Made by a program: the position numbers and the translations under genes. Shown here piece after piece: positions 1-7,860 of a stretch of DNA of 22,818 nucleotides; the stretch's first letter is position 1, and every line of letters begins with the position of its first letter. The notes under the pieces are model-generated. The model saw nothing but the letters and a program-made list of their open reading frames with translations, had not been told where the DNA came from and did not search any database. Origin of the DNA: IDS-8 sp035304285 (lineage in GTDB: Bacteria > Pseudomonadota > Gammaproteobacteria > Steroidobacterales > Woeseiaceae); NCBI GenBank assembly GCA_035304285.1, contig DATGQI010000194.1:1-22818 (forward strand), in the 5' to 3' direction.

Positions 1-508
1 CGACCACGACTGCACGGAGACCGGAGAGGTCCGGTCCATGCAAGTCCTCGATCATCAGCATGCAACCTGCCGGCGTACAGGGCACGAAGCCGTCGCCGGA
101 GCTGCCGGAGGTCAGCTTGCCGATATTAATGAAATGAAACCCGTCGACGTCCTTTTCCGGCGCGACCGATTGCGTGATTTTTTCCGCGTCCAGGTGATCC
201 GGCAGCGGCAGCTGCACAAGAATTCCGTGGATCGATGGGTCGTTGTTCAGGTCTTCGATCAACGCCAGTACTTCGTGCTGCGGCGCCTCGGCCGCAAGTG
301 TGTGCTGGGTAGAGTGAAAGCCGCAGGACTCCGCCATCCGTGCCTTGTTCCTGACGTACACCCGGCTGGCCGGGTCGTCGCCCGCGAGAACAACAGCGAG
401 ACCCGGTTTTGTGTTGCTCTCCCGCAGCAGCAAGGCCACCCCCGCAGTAATTGACTTTTCAAGTTCGGCGGCTTTCGCCTTGCCGTTGATGAGCGTTGCG
501 CTTTTCAT
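1..508 (-). CDS. folD: FolD, methylenetetrahydrofolate dehydrogenase/cyclohydrolase (N-terminal part)
   Basis: This is the first 169 codons of FolD; the rest lies beyond position 1. FolD is the cytosolic bifunctional enzyme that oxidises 5,10-methylene-THF with NADP and hydrolyses the methenyl product to 10-formyl-THF for purine and formyl-Met synthesis. The start MKSATLINGK is followed by the catalytic Y51-x3-K55 (YVRNK). Then come the family signature VQLPLP at 98-103, DVDGFH at 121-126 and FVPCTPAG at 141-148, all in the expected order for the catalytic domain. The Rossmann NADP domain is only beginning (LSGLRAVVV) at the window edge. It runs in the same direction as the aminotransferase upstream, with a 98-bp gap, so co-transcription is possible but not shown. 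Nothing in the visible part looks damaged. Confidence 0.95.
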   Translation of the reverse strand, partial: MKSATLINGKAKAAELEKSITAGVALLLRESNTKPGLAVVLAGDDPASRVYVRNKARMAESCGFHSTQHTLAAEAPQHEVLALIEDLNNDPSIHGILVQLPLPDHLDAEKITQSVAPEKDVDGFHFINIGKLTSGSSGDGFVPCTPAGCMLMIEDLHGPDLSGLRAVVV

Positions 509-606
509 AAGTACCTCGACCTTACCTTTAGCAATGTGTCCGCACAGTCATCGATTAGCCGGCGCTCTCTTCATCGGGAAATTGCGGCTGGTGAACGAGC
601 AGTGGC

Positions 607-1764
607 CTACAGCAGTGCATCACGGAAACGCTGGCCGATGCCTGCAAGGCGATGCTGCGGTTCGTTTGCATACACCAGGCGCAGGTAGCGTGCGGACGCG
701 CCGCTCCCCCAGTTGACCATCGGCGTTGCGGCAACGCGTCCTTTTTCGAGCAGGCGTTGTGATGCCGTGAAGCCGTCCATGCCGAGCGACGACATATCGA
801 GCAACAGCGACCAGCCACCGTGCGGCAGTATCGGCTGGAACTCCGCAAGCTCCCTCATCAGCAGGTCCCGCCGCTCCTGTAGTTCGCGCGTGCACTCGGT
901 GATGCCGTCGTCCTCGGCGGAAATCGCCGCTGCCACCGCGCCCATCGCGATTCCCGTCTGACATACCACGTTACTTATGCTGACGCGAGCGACGTCGGTG
1001 ACAATCTCTTCCGGACCGACTATCCAGCCGACGCGCCATCCGATCATTCGGTACTCTTTCGATGCCGAGCCCACGGTGATGACGCGATTTCTCATACCGG
1101 AGAAGGATGCCGGATGCGCGACGCTACGATCATCAAACAATATGCGCTCCATCGCAGAATCGTTGATCAGCCAGCAGTCCGCACGACGGCAAAACTCGGC
1201 CAGGGCGTGCCACTCACCGCTGTCGAAGACGGCGCCGGTCGGCATCGACGGGCTCATAAGCAGCATGGCCTTGACGGGGCCGCGGTCAATTCCGGAGAGA
1301 GCTTCGAGATCGAGCCGCCATCCCTTCGCGGACGGCACGAGAGGAACGTAGCGAGGCACTCCGCCGGCAAGGTAGACACGGTTTACCAGGCCGACGTACG
1401 TCGGGTCCGTCATGAGCACCTCGTCGCCAGGCTCCAGCGTCGCCAGCAGCACGTTCAAGATGCCCGACAATCCCCCGGCGGAGATTACGCACTCGGTTCT
1501 CCAGTTGTACGACTGCCCTGACTGGTGCGAAACGAGGCGCGTAGCGGCTTCCCTCACGGAGTTCAGCCCGATAAACGGCAGGTAGCTGTTTGCATCATCG
1601 TTATCTATCGCCTGCCTCGTGAAAGCGATGGCGGCAGGCGGGGGCCTCATGTCAGTGTCGAGGTTTTCCAGGCGAAGCAGGTCAGGATCATGCAGGCTGT
1701 CAGCGAGGCTGCCCATCTGTTCGACCCCGATCCTGCTGATATTCTTCAGGCGTGAAACCGACAT
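607..1764 (-). CDS. PLP-dependent class I/II aminotransferase
   Basis: This 385-residue protein has the fold-type I aminotransferase layout. The PLP lysine lies in SASKEYRMIGWRVGW (K236), the PLP-nitrogen aspartate in INDSAME (D202) and the carboxylate-binding arginine in ARYLRLVY (R362). The length is normal for the family. One position is unusual: the almost invariant Asn of the NPTG motif, which contacts the PLP 3'-hydroxyl, is replaced by Met (SPSMPTGAVF, M174). The Tyr usually found after the DE(x)Y aspartate is also missing (DSAMER). The substrate cannot be read from the sequence. The amino acid partner is most likely a neutral or hydrophobic amino acid, but that is only an inference. 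The start overlaps the upstream region of the divergent lipoprotein gene, so the two promoters share about 100 bp. Confidence 0.88.
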   Translation of the reverse strand: MSVSRLKNISRIGVEQMGSLADSLHDPDLLRLENLDTDMRPPPAAIAFTRQAIDNDDANSYLPFIGLNSVREAATRLVSHQSGQSYNWRTECVISAGGLSGILNVLLATLEPGDEVLMTDPTYVGLVNRVYLAGGVPRYVPLVPSAKGWRLDLEALSGIDRGPVKAMLLMSPSMPTGAVFDSGEWHALAEFCRRADCWLINDSAMERILFDDRSVAHPASFSGMRNRVITVGSASKEYRMIGWRVGWIVGPEEIVTDVARVSISNVVCQTGIAMGAVAAAISAEDDGITECTRELQERRDLLMRELAEFQPILPHGGWSLLLDMSSLGMDGFTASQRLLEKGRVAATPMVNWGSGASARYLRLVYANEPQHRLAGIGQRFRDALL

Positions 1765-1829
1765 CGCCCATTCCCCTTGTTTATGTCCGGCCTTCTCCCG
1801 GCGACGATTCTACGTCATGCCGTAGCGGG

Positions 1830-1856
1830 TTGATCGTTCGCTGCCTGTGCGATACT
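1830..1856 (+). promoter_or_regulatory. Candidate promoter for the serine hydrolase lipoprotein gene
   Basis: TTGATC (1830-1835) and GATACT (1851-1856) are separated by 15 bp. A TG one base before the -10 gives an extended -10 form. Transcription would begin at about 1863, the A of the ATG, which would give a leaderless mRNA. No Shine-Dalgarno is visible before the ATG. The 15-bp spacer is shorter than ideal, so this is a tentative call. Confidence 0.35.
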
Positions 1857-1862
1857 CCCGGA

Positions 1863-3134
1863 ATGACTCGCCGAGCCGAACTTCGCATTGCAGCGAGTAC
1901 CGCCCTGGTTGTCGTGCTCTCGCTGCTTGCGTCTTGTCAGCCACGCCCCTCGTGGAACGGATCGCTGGAAGATCTGCTATTGTCGCAGCCGCATCGCTTC
2001 GCGCGCGTCATGGCCAACCCGGAGAGGCACAGGGTCCAGGTCATCTACACGCAAATCGAAAGGGACGAGAACAACCGGCCGCTGTTCCGTTCGTTTTCCT
2101 ACAGGTTGAATGACGAAGAGTATTTCTATCCCGCGAGTACTGTGAAACTACCTGTCGCGCTGCTCGCCCTGGAGAAAATCAATCGGTTGGACGTACCCGG
2201 ACTCGACCGGGATACCGTTATGCTGACCGGCGCCGATGGACACGGCCAGACCGAAGCGACCCGTGACCCGACCGCGGCAGGCGGCCTCCCGTCCGTTGGT
2301 CATTATATCCGCAAGGTGCTGCTCGTCAGCGACAACGATGCCTTCAATCGCCTTTACGAATTCGTGGGACAGGCGGAAATCAACGAGACGTTGCACTCAA
2401 GGGGCTTCGAAGGCACGCGCATCCTCCACAGGCTCGACCTGGTACTTGATGTGGAGAGCAACCGGCACACCAACCCTGTTCGTTTCGTGGACGGCGGGAC
2501 AATCCTCCTGGAACAGCCCGGTGCGTACAGCCCGAGGGAATACAGGGCAACTGAGCCCCGGAGACTGGGGCGGGCAGAGGTGATAGATGGCGAGCTGGTG
2601 CCAGAAGCCAAGGATTTTGCGGAGAAGAATGCCCTCCCGTTACAGGACCTGCACGACGTACTGAAGGCGCTTCTGTTTCCCGGGAGCGTTCCTGAGGAGG
2701 ATCGCTTCAGGCTGACGCCGGAGGATTACCGCTTCGTCTACCGGGCGATGTCGGAATATCCTGCAGAGAGCGGCATTGCAGAGTACGACGATCCTGCCTT
2801 GTACCCCGAGGCGTACGCCAAGTACCTGATGTTCGACCGCGAAGAGCCCATCCCGCCAAACATCCGGATCTTCAACAAGATCGGATCCGCCTACGGCTTC
2901 TTGACTGACGCAGCCTATGTCGTCGACTTCGACAACGGCATTGAGTTCATCCTGGCTGCTACGGTGTACACAAATGCCAATGAAACCTTCAACGACGGCA
3001 ACTACGAGTACGATGAGATCGGCTATCCGTTTCTGCGCGAGCTAGGGAAGGCAATCTACGAGATCGAGTTGGAGCGCGAAAGGCGCAACGCTCCCGACCT
3101 GGATCGCTTCAGGCTGGCTCCTGGTGGCCTGTAA
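1863..3134 (+). CDS. Lipoprotein serine hydrolase, class A beta-lactamase-like fold
   Basis: This 423-residue exported lipoprotein has the active-site motifs of the penicillin-recognising serine hydrolases: S92-T-V-K95, S156-D-N158 and K339-I-G-S (in place of KTG). The N-terminus is a lipoprotein signal (VVVLSLLASC, lipid Cys at 25). I therefore chose ATG 1863, not the ATG at 1752, which would put 37 unrelated residues before the signal. The S-to-SDN spacing is like class A enzymes. The SDN-to-KxG spacing is about 80 residues longer than in a typical class A enzyme, and I see no ExxLN omega-loop motif. A beta-lactamase activity is therefore unlikely. An envelope hydrolase or peptidase-like enzyme, or an inactive relative, fits better. 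The gene starts about 7 nt after a -10-like GATACT and lacks a Shine-Dalgarno. Confidence 0.85.
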   Translation: MTRRAELRIAASTALVVVLSLLASCQPRPSWNGSLEDLLLSQPHRFARVMANPERHRVQVIYTQIERDENNRPLFRSFSYRLNDEEYFYPASTVKLPVALLALEKINRLDVPGLDRDTVMLTGADGHGQTEATRDPTAAGGLPSVGHYIRKVLLVSDNDAFNRLYEFVGQAEINETLHSRGFEGTRILHRLDLVLDVESNRHTNPVRFVDGGTILLEQPGAYSPREYRATEPRRLGRAEVIDGELVPEAKDFAEKNALPLQDLHDVLKALLFPGSVPEEDRFRLTPEDYRFVYRAMSEYPAESGIAEYDDPALYPEAYAKYLMFDREEPIPPNIRIFNKIGSAYGFLTDAAYVVDFDNGIEFILAATVYTNANETFNDGNYEYDEIGYPFLRELGKAIYEIELERERRNAPDLDRFRLAPGGL

Positions 3135-3142
3135 CAGGCCAC
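3124..3142. terminator. Hairpin with the stop codon in its loop, between convergent genes
   Basis: GTGGCCTG and CAGGCCAC form a perfect 8-bp stem whose 3-nt loop is the TAA stop codon of the serine hydrolase gene. It lies between two convergent genes, where a shared terminator is expected. On the plus strand it is followed by GAAAAAGCC and not by a T-tract, so classical intrinsic termination is doubtful. It may instead protect mRNA 3' ends. Confidence 0.4.
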
Positions 3143-3161
3143 GAAAAAGCCGCATTCACGC

Positions 3162-3590
3162 TCAAAGGATCGACATCCCGGCGAACACCACGAGCCAGAG
3201 CACCACGAGGACGAGCCAGCTCAGGGCGAAGATACGGAACCGCGTCATTACCCGGTTGGACGTCAGGTGGATGTAACTGTGTGCGTACCTCAAAATGACG
3301 TAGGCCCACGCAAGTCCCAGTGGCAGCACCCCTGTCTGGCGGGTGACGAATGCGATAATCACGATGACATAGAAGAGCACCGGTGCCTCGAACAGGTTTG
3401 TGAGGTGCCTTGCATGCACCCTGAGGGTAGGCGGCTCGTCGCCATCGCGGTACAGCCTGAAGAACTTTGGATCGATTTCGCCGTGACGGACGGCCACGAA
3501 CCGTAACCGTGCAAGGCGAAACAGGCAAAACGCGGTCAATGCGAACATAGCCAGTACAGGGTAAAGAATGTTCACTGAAGAGAATTCCAT
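3162..3590 (-). CDS. MAPEG-family integral membrane protein
   Basis: This 142-residue protein has four hydrophobic segments (about 5-25, 68-85, 90-108 and 118-140) and the MAPEG pattern. That pattern includes RHLTNLFEAPVLFYV, with the conserved N-x2-E glutathione-site motif, and RYAHSYIHLTSNRV before the last membrane helix. The family includes microsomal glutathione transferases and leukotriene C4 synthase. Bacterial members are inner-membrane proteins of mostly unknown substrate, some with glutathione transferase or peroxidase activity. The length matches typical bacterial members. It stands alone on its strand, convergent with the lipoprotein hydrolase and divergent from the acyltransferase gene, so no pathway is suggested by context. 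The start is the ATG before EFSSVNILYPV, which leads directly into the first membrane helix. Confidence 0.85.
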   Translation of the reverse strand: MEFSSVNILYPVLAMFALTAFCLFRLARLRFVAVRHGEIDPKFFRLYRDGDEPPTLRVHARHLTNLFEAPVLFYVIVIIAFVTRQTGVLPLGLAWAYVILRYAHSYIHLTSNRVMTRFRIFALSWLVLVVLWLVVFAGMSIL

Positions 3591-3788
3591 GGAGCAACCT
3601 CTCGATTTTCGTTGGACTTTTTATCCGCGACCTGCGCGGTTACCTGCCGGTTGACGCAGCATATCCGACTTTCGTGTGCGGACCTACAGGGCGATAATGC
3701 GCGGCGAGAATGACAATTCAGGATCGGTTGCACTTGTCCGGGCTAGAATAACCAGCGTCCGCACGCATCGGTACGAGGCGAGATTCTG

Positions 3789-4721
3789 TTGAAAAATATG
3801 GCACGGAACGCGCGCGGCATAGCGACGTTTGCCGCACTGACCGCCAACACGATTCTGTGGTTCGTGCCGCTGATGTTGCTTGCGATGGTGAAACTTGCTC
3901 TGCCTGTACCACGGGCAAGGGTGACGATCACTCGTTGGCTGATGGCGCTTGGAGAGAACTGGGTTAGCGGCAACGCGCTGATTCTCGGGCTTCAGGATAG
4001 CGGCCGTCTTGATGCGCGCGGCATCAACGACCTGAATCGTCGCGGCTGGTACCTGGTAATCGCGAATCACCAGACTTGGTCCGATATCCTGATCCTGCAG
4101 ACGGCTTTCAATCGCCGCATCCCTTTTCTCAAGTTCTTCATCAAACAGGAACTGATCTGGTTTCCTCTTCTAGGGTTGGCATGGTGGGCGCTCGACATGC
4201 CTTTCATGAAAAGATATTCGAAATCCTACCTGGCGAAGCACCCGGAGAAGAAGGGCGACGACCTCAAGGCTACCCGCGAAGCCTGCAGAAAGTTCAGCGC
4301 CACCCCGACCTCGGTGATCAACTTTGTTGAAGGCACGCGTTTCAGCGCGGAGAAAAAGGAAAGACGCGGCTCGACGTATGCGAACCTTCTGCCGCCCCGA
4401 GCCGGCGGGATTGCGCTTGCGCTATCGTCAATGGGCAGCATGTTCGATGCCATGCTCGATGTCACCGTGGTGTACCCGGAGGGAGTGATTACGTTCTGGG
4501 ATTTGTGCTGCGGCGACCGTCGTCGCGTCATTATCGACGTGGTCCACCGGCCAGTGGAAGAAAGGCTGTTGCAGGGGGATTATGCGAACGACAGGGAATA
4601 CCGCGCGACCTTTCATCGCTGGCTCACCGATATCTGGAGCGAGAAAGACGCGCGGATCGAGGCTCTGCGTGCAGAAGCCGGGCCGCGGGAGGCGCGGGCG
4701 GCCGACGCCGACTTCGCGTAA
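3789..4721 (+). CDS. yihG: YihG-type lysophospholipid acyltransferase family protein
   Basis: This 310-residue protein carries the acyltransferase motifs NHQTWSD (H94-x4-D99) and FVEGTRFS (EGTR at 181-184), plus WWALDMPFMKRYSKSYL. From memory, the last of these is nearly identical to E. coli YihG, which is also about 310 residues long. An N-terminal membrane segment (about 12-38) anchors it to the inner membrane. Members of this PlsC-related family re-acylate lysophospholipids or phosphatidylglycerol and adjust membrane acyl composition. The chosen start is TTG 3789, because GAGG at 3775-3778 is 10 nt away; ATG 3798 is the alternative but lies too far from that site. It heads a run with the next two genes (gaps of 36 and 15 bp), probably an operon. 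Confidence 0.9.
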   Translation: MKNMARNARGIATFAALTANTILWFVPLMLLAMVKLALPVPRARVTITRWLMALGENWVSGNALILGLQDSGRLDARGINDLNRRGWYLVIANHQTWSDILILQTAFNRRIPFLKFFIKQELIWFPLLGLAWWALDMPFMKRYSKSYLAKHPEKKGDDLKATREACRKFSATPTSVINFVEGTRFSAEKKERRGSTYANLLPPRAGGIALALSSMGSMFDAMLDVTVVYPEGVITFWDLCCGDRRRVIIDVVHRPVEERLLQGDYANDREYRATFHRWLTDIWSEKDARIEALRAEAGPREARAADADFA

Positions 4722-4757
4722 ACTCCATGTTATCCCGGTTCGTGCGAGGCATGCGTC

Positions 4758-5129
4758 ATGTCCAATAATCGTAACTACGATACTGTTGCATTAGACGTCC
4801 GGGAGAACGCGACGATCCTGTTTTTCGCCCGCACGACGCCAACCGGCGATATAGACGACTACCTGCTGCTCCTGCGCGCGCGGGGTGAAGAGTATGACGA
4901 GTCGACCTATCTGGAAATCAACGAACGTCAGTACGCAGGCCATGACCTGATCCGCGAAGCAACCTTGACGGGAAACGTCCTGACTCTGGCACTTCGAGAG
5001 CCTGCTACCGCCCTCGATGGCGCCGACGAGATAGTGCTGACGTACGATGAAACTCTTGAGAACAGGGAATCGGTCGAGAGGGGAGCGTTTCAGGTTCTGG
5101 GCAGTATGCTTAGCGGCGGTAATGCTTAA
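4758..5129 (+). CDS. Conserved-looking hypothetical protein, 123 residues
   Basis: I do not recognise this gene with certainty. The protein is acidic, has no signal peptide or membrane segment, and appears to alternate beta strands with charged turns. Readable patterns include YLEINERQYAGHDLI, EATLTGNVLTLAL and DEIVLTYDETLENRESVERGAFQVLGSML. The general look recalls small beta-rich immunity-like or Imm10-type proteins, but that is an impression, not a match. The start is well supported: GAGG at 4746-4749 sits 8 nt before the ATG. It lies between yihG and the GIY-YIG gene with short gaps, so it is probably co-transcribed with them. No toxin gene is adjacent, which argues against a dedicated immunity role. 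Confidence 0.75.
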   Translation: MSNNRNYDTVALDVRENATILFFARTTPTGDIDDYLLLLRARGEEYDESTYLEINERQYAGHDLIREATLTGNVLTLALREPATALDGADEIVLTYDETLENRESVERGAFQVLGSMLSGGNA

Positions 5130-5144
5130 GAAGCAGGAACGCGC

Positions 5145-5495
5145 ATGACTGTATGTAAATCCCGCTGGAGTGTCTACATGCTGCGCTGTGGTGATGGCTC
5201 TCTCTACACGGGCATCGCCACGGATGTGAAGCGGCGCCTCGAAAAGCACCGGGCGGATGCGGGCGCGAAATACCTGCGTGGCCGCGGCCCCCTGGAGGTC
5301 GTATTCCAGTCCGAGATGGGCAGCAGAAGCCTCGCGACGCGTGCCGAGGCGAGAATCAAGAAGCTATCCAGGGCAGCCAAGGAGGAGTTTCTCGCCGCAC
5401 GCGGCCCTCTGGACCTGCTGGCCGATCTGCGTGTGCCGGAACCTGTTCGCCAGGGAGGCTCTGCACAAGTCTGGAAGAAAAGGTGCCGTCCATGA
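5145..5495 (+). CDS. GIY-YIG domain protein (YhbQ/UPF0213 type) with a repeat-derived tail
   Basis: The protein has 116 residues. The GIY-YIG core covers residues 7-86: WSVYMLRCGDGSLYTGIA (VYM...YTG as the GIY...YIG strands), R27-31 in DVKRRL, H35 and the conserved Glu in RAEARIKKL (E68). Small single-domain members of this type are DNA nuclease-like proteins of uncertain role, probably in DNA repair or turnover, and are usually about 80-100 residues. The last 15 or so codons (from about R102) lie inside the left arm and spacer of the inverted repeat at 5450-5515, and the stop codon overlaps the right arm. The tail GGSAQVWKKRCRP is therefore probably acquired. A good Shine-Dalgarno (CAGGAA) precedes the ATG by about 7 nt. 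Confidence 0.85.
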   Translation: MTVCKSRWSVYMLRCGDGSLYTGIATDVKRRLEKHRADAGAKYLRGRGPLEVVFQSEMGSRSLATRAEARIKKLSRAAKEEFLAARGPLDLLADLRVPEPVRQGGSAQVWKKRCRP

Positions 5496-5515
5496 CTTGT
5501 GCAGAGGCTCCCTGG
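5450..5515. repeat. 22-bp near-perfect inverted repeat (66-bp element, MITE-like or hairpin)
   Basis: The arms at 5450-5471 and 5494-5515 are reverse complements with one mismatch in 22. A TGGA/TCCA pair inside the 22-nt spacer extends the stem by four more pairs. The arm contains GGCTCTGCACAAGTC. The element runs across the end of the GIY-YIG gene and into the gap before the convergent MBL gene. No T-tract follows on either side, so it is not a standard intrinsic terminator. I see no target-site duplication in the flanks. It could be a very small remnant of an IS (two ends brought together), a MITE, or a strong transcript-end hairpin. Confidence 0.8.
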
Positions 5516-5536
5516 TACCAAACGGTGCTCCGACTT

Positions 5537-6550
5537 CTAGGGATATATCGCGATCGGCTGGCCGAACGGCAGCGTGCTGATGCTTACCGGGTGACGGCGA
5601 TTCGCGGCAAGCTCGTCCAGCCATTTTGCCGTCTTTGGCAAGTCGTCCACGATGTCCGGAGATAGCAGCACTTCGCCAAAAGGTTGCGTGAAGTCTTCAT
5701 AGTGCACGGGGAAGACCCGGGTCGCTCCCGTTGAGACGACAGTCTCGCGCCAGTACTGGCCGACGTACCTTGGGCCGAGCGACGCGAGTCCCGCCACGCC
5801 GAGCATGACTACATCGGCTGTTTCCCCTGCCAGTGCACCCTCAACGAAGCCTCCGCTGCCTTGCACGAGCGCGGTGCCTTTAGGATGGCCGATCAGTACC
5901 GACCAGGCTCCTCCCTCACGCCAGTCCCCGATTCGCGCCGGCTGTACCAGCGGTTCGTCGATGGTGCCGGGGAACGGCGCTTCGCCGTCGACGCCGATCG
6001 GTGCGTGCCGGGATTCGACGAGCTTGATCGTGAACTGTCCGAATTGTCGAGTTTCGCCGCCGGCGAGGATCTGGTACTGGCTCACCGGGACGCCGGCCCC
6101 GCGGGCAATGTTTGCTGTCGACTCCGATCCAAGTACCACCGCGCGCGTCCGGTTCGCGACGAAACCTGCATCCATGGCGTGATCAAAGTGCGAATGCACC
6201 GGGATTATGGCAGCCAGCCGGTTTATCCTGAACTCTGCCAGTGCCGCGTTAATGGTAGCCGCGTCGGAATACACGCGGCGCTGCAACAATATGTCAATCA
6301 AGCCCGGGCGTGAAAATGTTCCATCAACGAGTACCTGGGTTTCGCCATCGTCAAACAGCAGCGTGGTGATGCCGAGCCATGTCACCGTAACACGCTCGGC
6401 AGATTCGCTTGTGGAACTCGCCACAGGCCAGCCGAGTTGTGCGACTTCCGGCCGTTCCTGCCACCGCCATGTGATGTAAGACGCGCCTGCGATCGCCAGG
6501 AGAAGCAGGCTTGCAGCGCTGATTTTCACCCACAGCCACGTCTTCTTCAC
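5537..6550 (-). CDS. Membrane-anchored MBL-fold metallohydrolase (UlaG/beta-lactamase-like)
   Basis: This 337-residue protein has an N-terminal membrane anchor or uncleaved signal (about 8-28) followed by a metallo-beta-lactamase fold. The metal-binding motif is H119-S-H121-F-D123-H124. Further candidate ligands are H182 (ESRHAP), D247 (ETADVVML) and H283 (PVHYEDF). The domain order resembles the UlaG-like and Zn-dependent hydrolase group more than true beta-lactamases. The substrate is unknown, and the anchor places the catalytic domain in the periplasm or at the membrane face. The start is GTG 6550; the ATG at 6567 is out of frame and runs straight into a stop. It lies 27 bp after the DUF819 gene, so the two are probably co-transcribed. 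The gene ends 21 bp from the inverted repeat. Confidence 0.85.
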   Translation of the reverse strand: MKKTWLWVKISAASLLLLAIAGASYITWRWQERPEVAQLGWPVASSTSESAERVTVTWLGITTLLFDDGETQVLVDGTFSRPGLIDILLQRRVYSDAATINAALAEFRINRLAAIIPVHSHFDHAMDAGFVANRTRAVVLGSESTANIARGAGVPVSQYQILAGGETRQFGQFTIKLVESRHAPIGVDGEAPFPGTIDEPLVQPARIGDWREGGAWSVLIGHPKGTALVQGSGGFVEGALAGETADVVMLGVAGLASLGPRYVGQYWRETVVSTGATRVFPVHYEDFTQPFGEVLLSPDIVDDLPKTAKWLDELAANRRHPVSISTLPFGQPIAIYP

Positions 6551-6577
6551 GTTGCGGCCGTACTCATGTCGCGCGGG

Positions 6578-7777
6578 TCACTGCCCCGCGGCTATGCGCG
6601 CAAGATGCGCGGCAATGGGCGCGACATAGTTGCCGAGTGCATAGCCGATAAGTGCCATCAGAACCGAGACGGGTACCAGGCTGGGGCGATGAAACGCTGC
6701 GACGATGGGTGCTGATGCCGCTGCGCCGATATTCGCGGCCGACGCGATCGCGGCGCTGTGTACGTCGACCTTGAAGATCTTTGCGCCGAGCAAGCAGAAG
6801 GCGCCGTGAATGAATATCCAGATAAACGCGCCAAGGAGAAAGGCGGGAGCCTGCGCCAGCCCTTCGACAGAGGCTCTTGCGCCCATGCCGGCCACGAACA
6901 CGTAGATCATCGCGGTGCCGAGCGCCGTTGCGTTCGGCAACCGTGAAATGCGGGTAGTCGACAGCACCAGCGAAATCGTGGTCAGCAGCAGAATACGCCA
7001 GGTCGATTCGCTCAGGATGACCTGTAGCCCGGGGAACCTGGCCTGCATCGCCGGGAAAATCGCGGCCGCCAGCCGCGTCGAGAGCCATGTCACCCCGATG
7101 GCGACGGCCGCGAGGTAAAGGTAGTCCCGCATCTCCGGTACCCGCTCGTCCTCGAGGTTCACGGCGGCAGCGGAATCCATCATCCTGAGGCGATCGTCGG
7201 AGACGCCCGTCCACCTGTTGAATTGCTCGGCAACGTTTTTCGAAGCCAGGAGGATCGGTAGCCACACCAGGTACACGACATTGTCGGCGATGACTGCAAG
7301 TCCGAACTGGTCAGGCGGCGTCTGCAGCATCTCGCTGACGGCGGCCATGTTGCCGGTTCCACCGATCCAGCTCCCGGCGAGCGCGCCGAAACCCTTCCAC
7401 GCATCCGGTGCAAGCCATCGGTGCACGATGAAGTAGGATACGACGGCGCCGACCACCACTCCTGCAGTGCCCATCAGCATCACCAGTACGCCCTTCCCCA
7501 TGATGCGGACGGCGGCGGGTACGTCGACTTTGATCAGCATCAGGACAATGAATGCCGGAAGCACATAATCGCTCAAGCCCGCATACACCGGGGTGCCGCT
7601 GCTGGGAATGACATCGAAGTTGTTCAGGAAGACCGGTGTTGCGTAGATGAACAGCAGCGGCGGCACGTACTGGAACAGCTTCCACTGTGTCACCTGGTCG
7701 ATGAGAAACCAGAACGCAGCAACGGCGCAAAGTACGGCGAGCACTCCCCCGGGAGAGCTGATCCAGGCGTCTTCCAT
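6578..7777 (-). CDS. DUF819 family integral membrane protein
   Basis: This 399-residue polytopic membrane protein has about 10-12 hydrophobic segments in two halves separated by a charged loop (about 195-230). The DUF819 hallmark ALAGSWIGGTGNMAAV (around 131-147) is clear. A related glycine and alanine motif (AIASAANIGAAASAPIVAAF) appears in the second half, in keeping with an internal repeat. DUF819 proteins (YjcL-like) are thought to be transporters related to the cation/dicarboxylate and sodium-dependent families, but the substrate is not known. The gene begins 83 bp after the NERD-like gene and is followed after 27 bp by the MBL hydrolase gene. A transporter and hydrolase pair acting on the same compound is possible but only inferred. 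Confidence 0.88.
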   Translation of the reverse strand: MEDAWISSPGGVLAVLCAVAAFWFLIDQVTQWKLFQYVPPLLFIYATPVFLNNFDVIPSSGTPVYAGLSDYVLPAFIVLMLIKVDVPAAVRIMGKGVLVMLMGTAGVVVGAVVSYFIVHRWLAPDAWKGFGALAGSWIGGTGNMAAVSEMLQTPPDQFGLAVIADNVVYLVWLPILLASKNVAEQFNRWTGVSDDRLRMMDSAAAVNLEDERVPEMRDYLYLAAVAIGVTWLSTRLAAAIFPAMQARFPGLQVILSESTWRILLLTTISLVLSTTRISRLPNATALGTAMIYVFVAGMGARASVEGLAQAPAFLLGAFIWIFIHGAFCLLGAKIFKVDVHSAAIASAANIGAAASAPIVAAFHRPSLVPVSVLMALIGYALGNYVAPIAAHLARIAAGQ

Positions 7778-7860
7778 TCTTGTTCTACCGAGCTGAGATC
7801 AAGCTCATTATAAGGTATGCGGGCTACCGCAGTTCGCCAGTGAACACCATCCGCAGCCGG

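Noticed and set aside
4758..5129. Toxin-antitoxin immunity gene
   Set aside because: There is only a vague resemblance to beta-rich immunity proteins and no toxin gene beside it, so I left it as hypothetical.
6564..7265. A 233-codon minus-strand open frame rich in Arg and Gly
   Set aside because: It is a frame-shifted shadow of the DUF819 gene; the composition is typical of out-of-frame GC-rich DNA.
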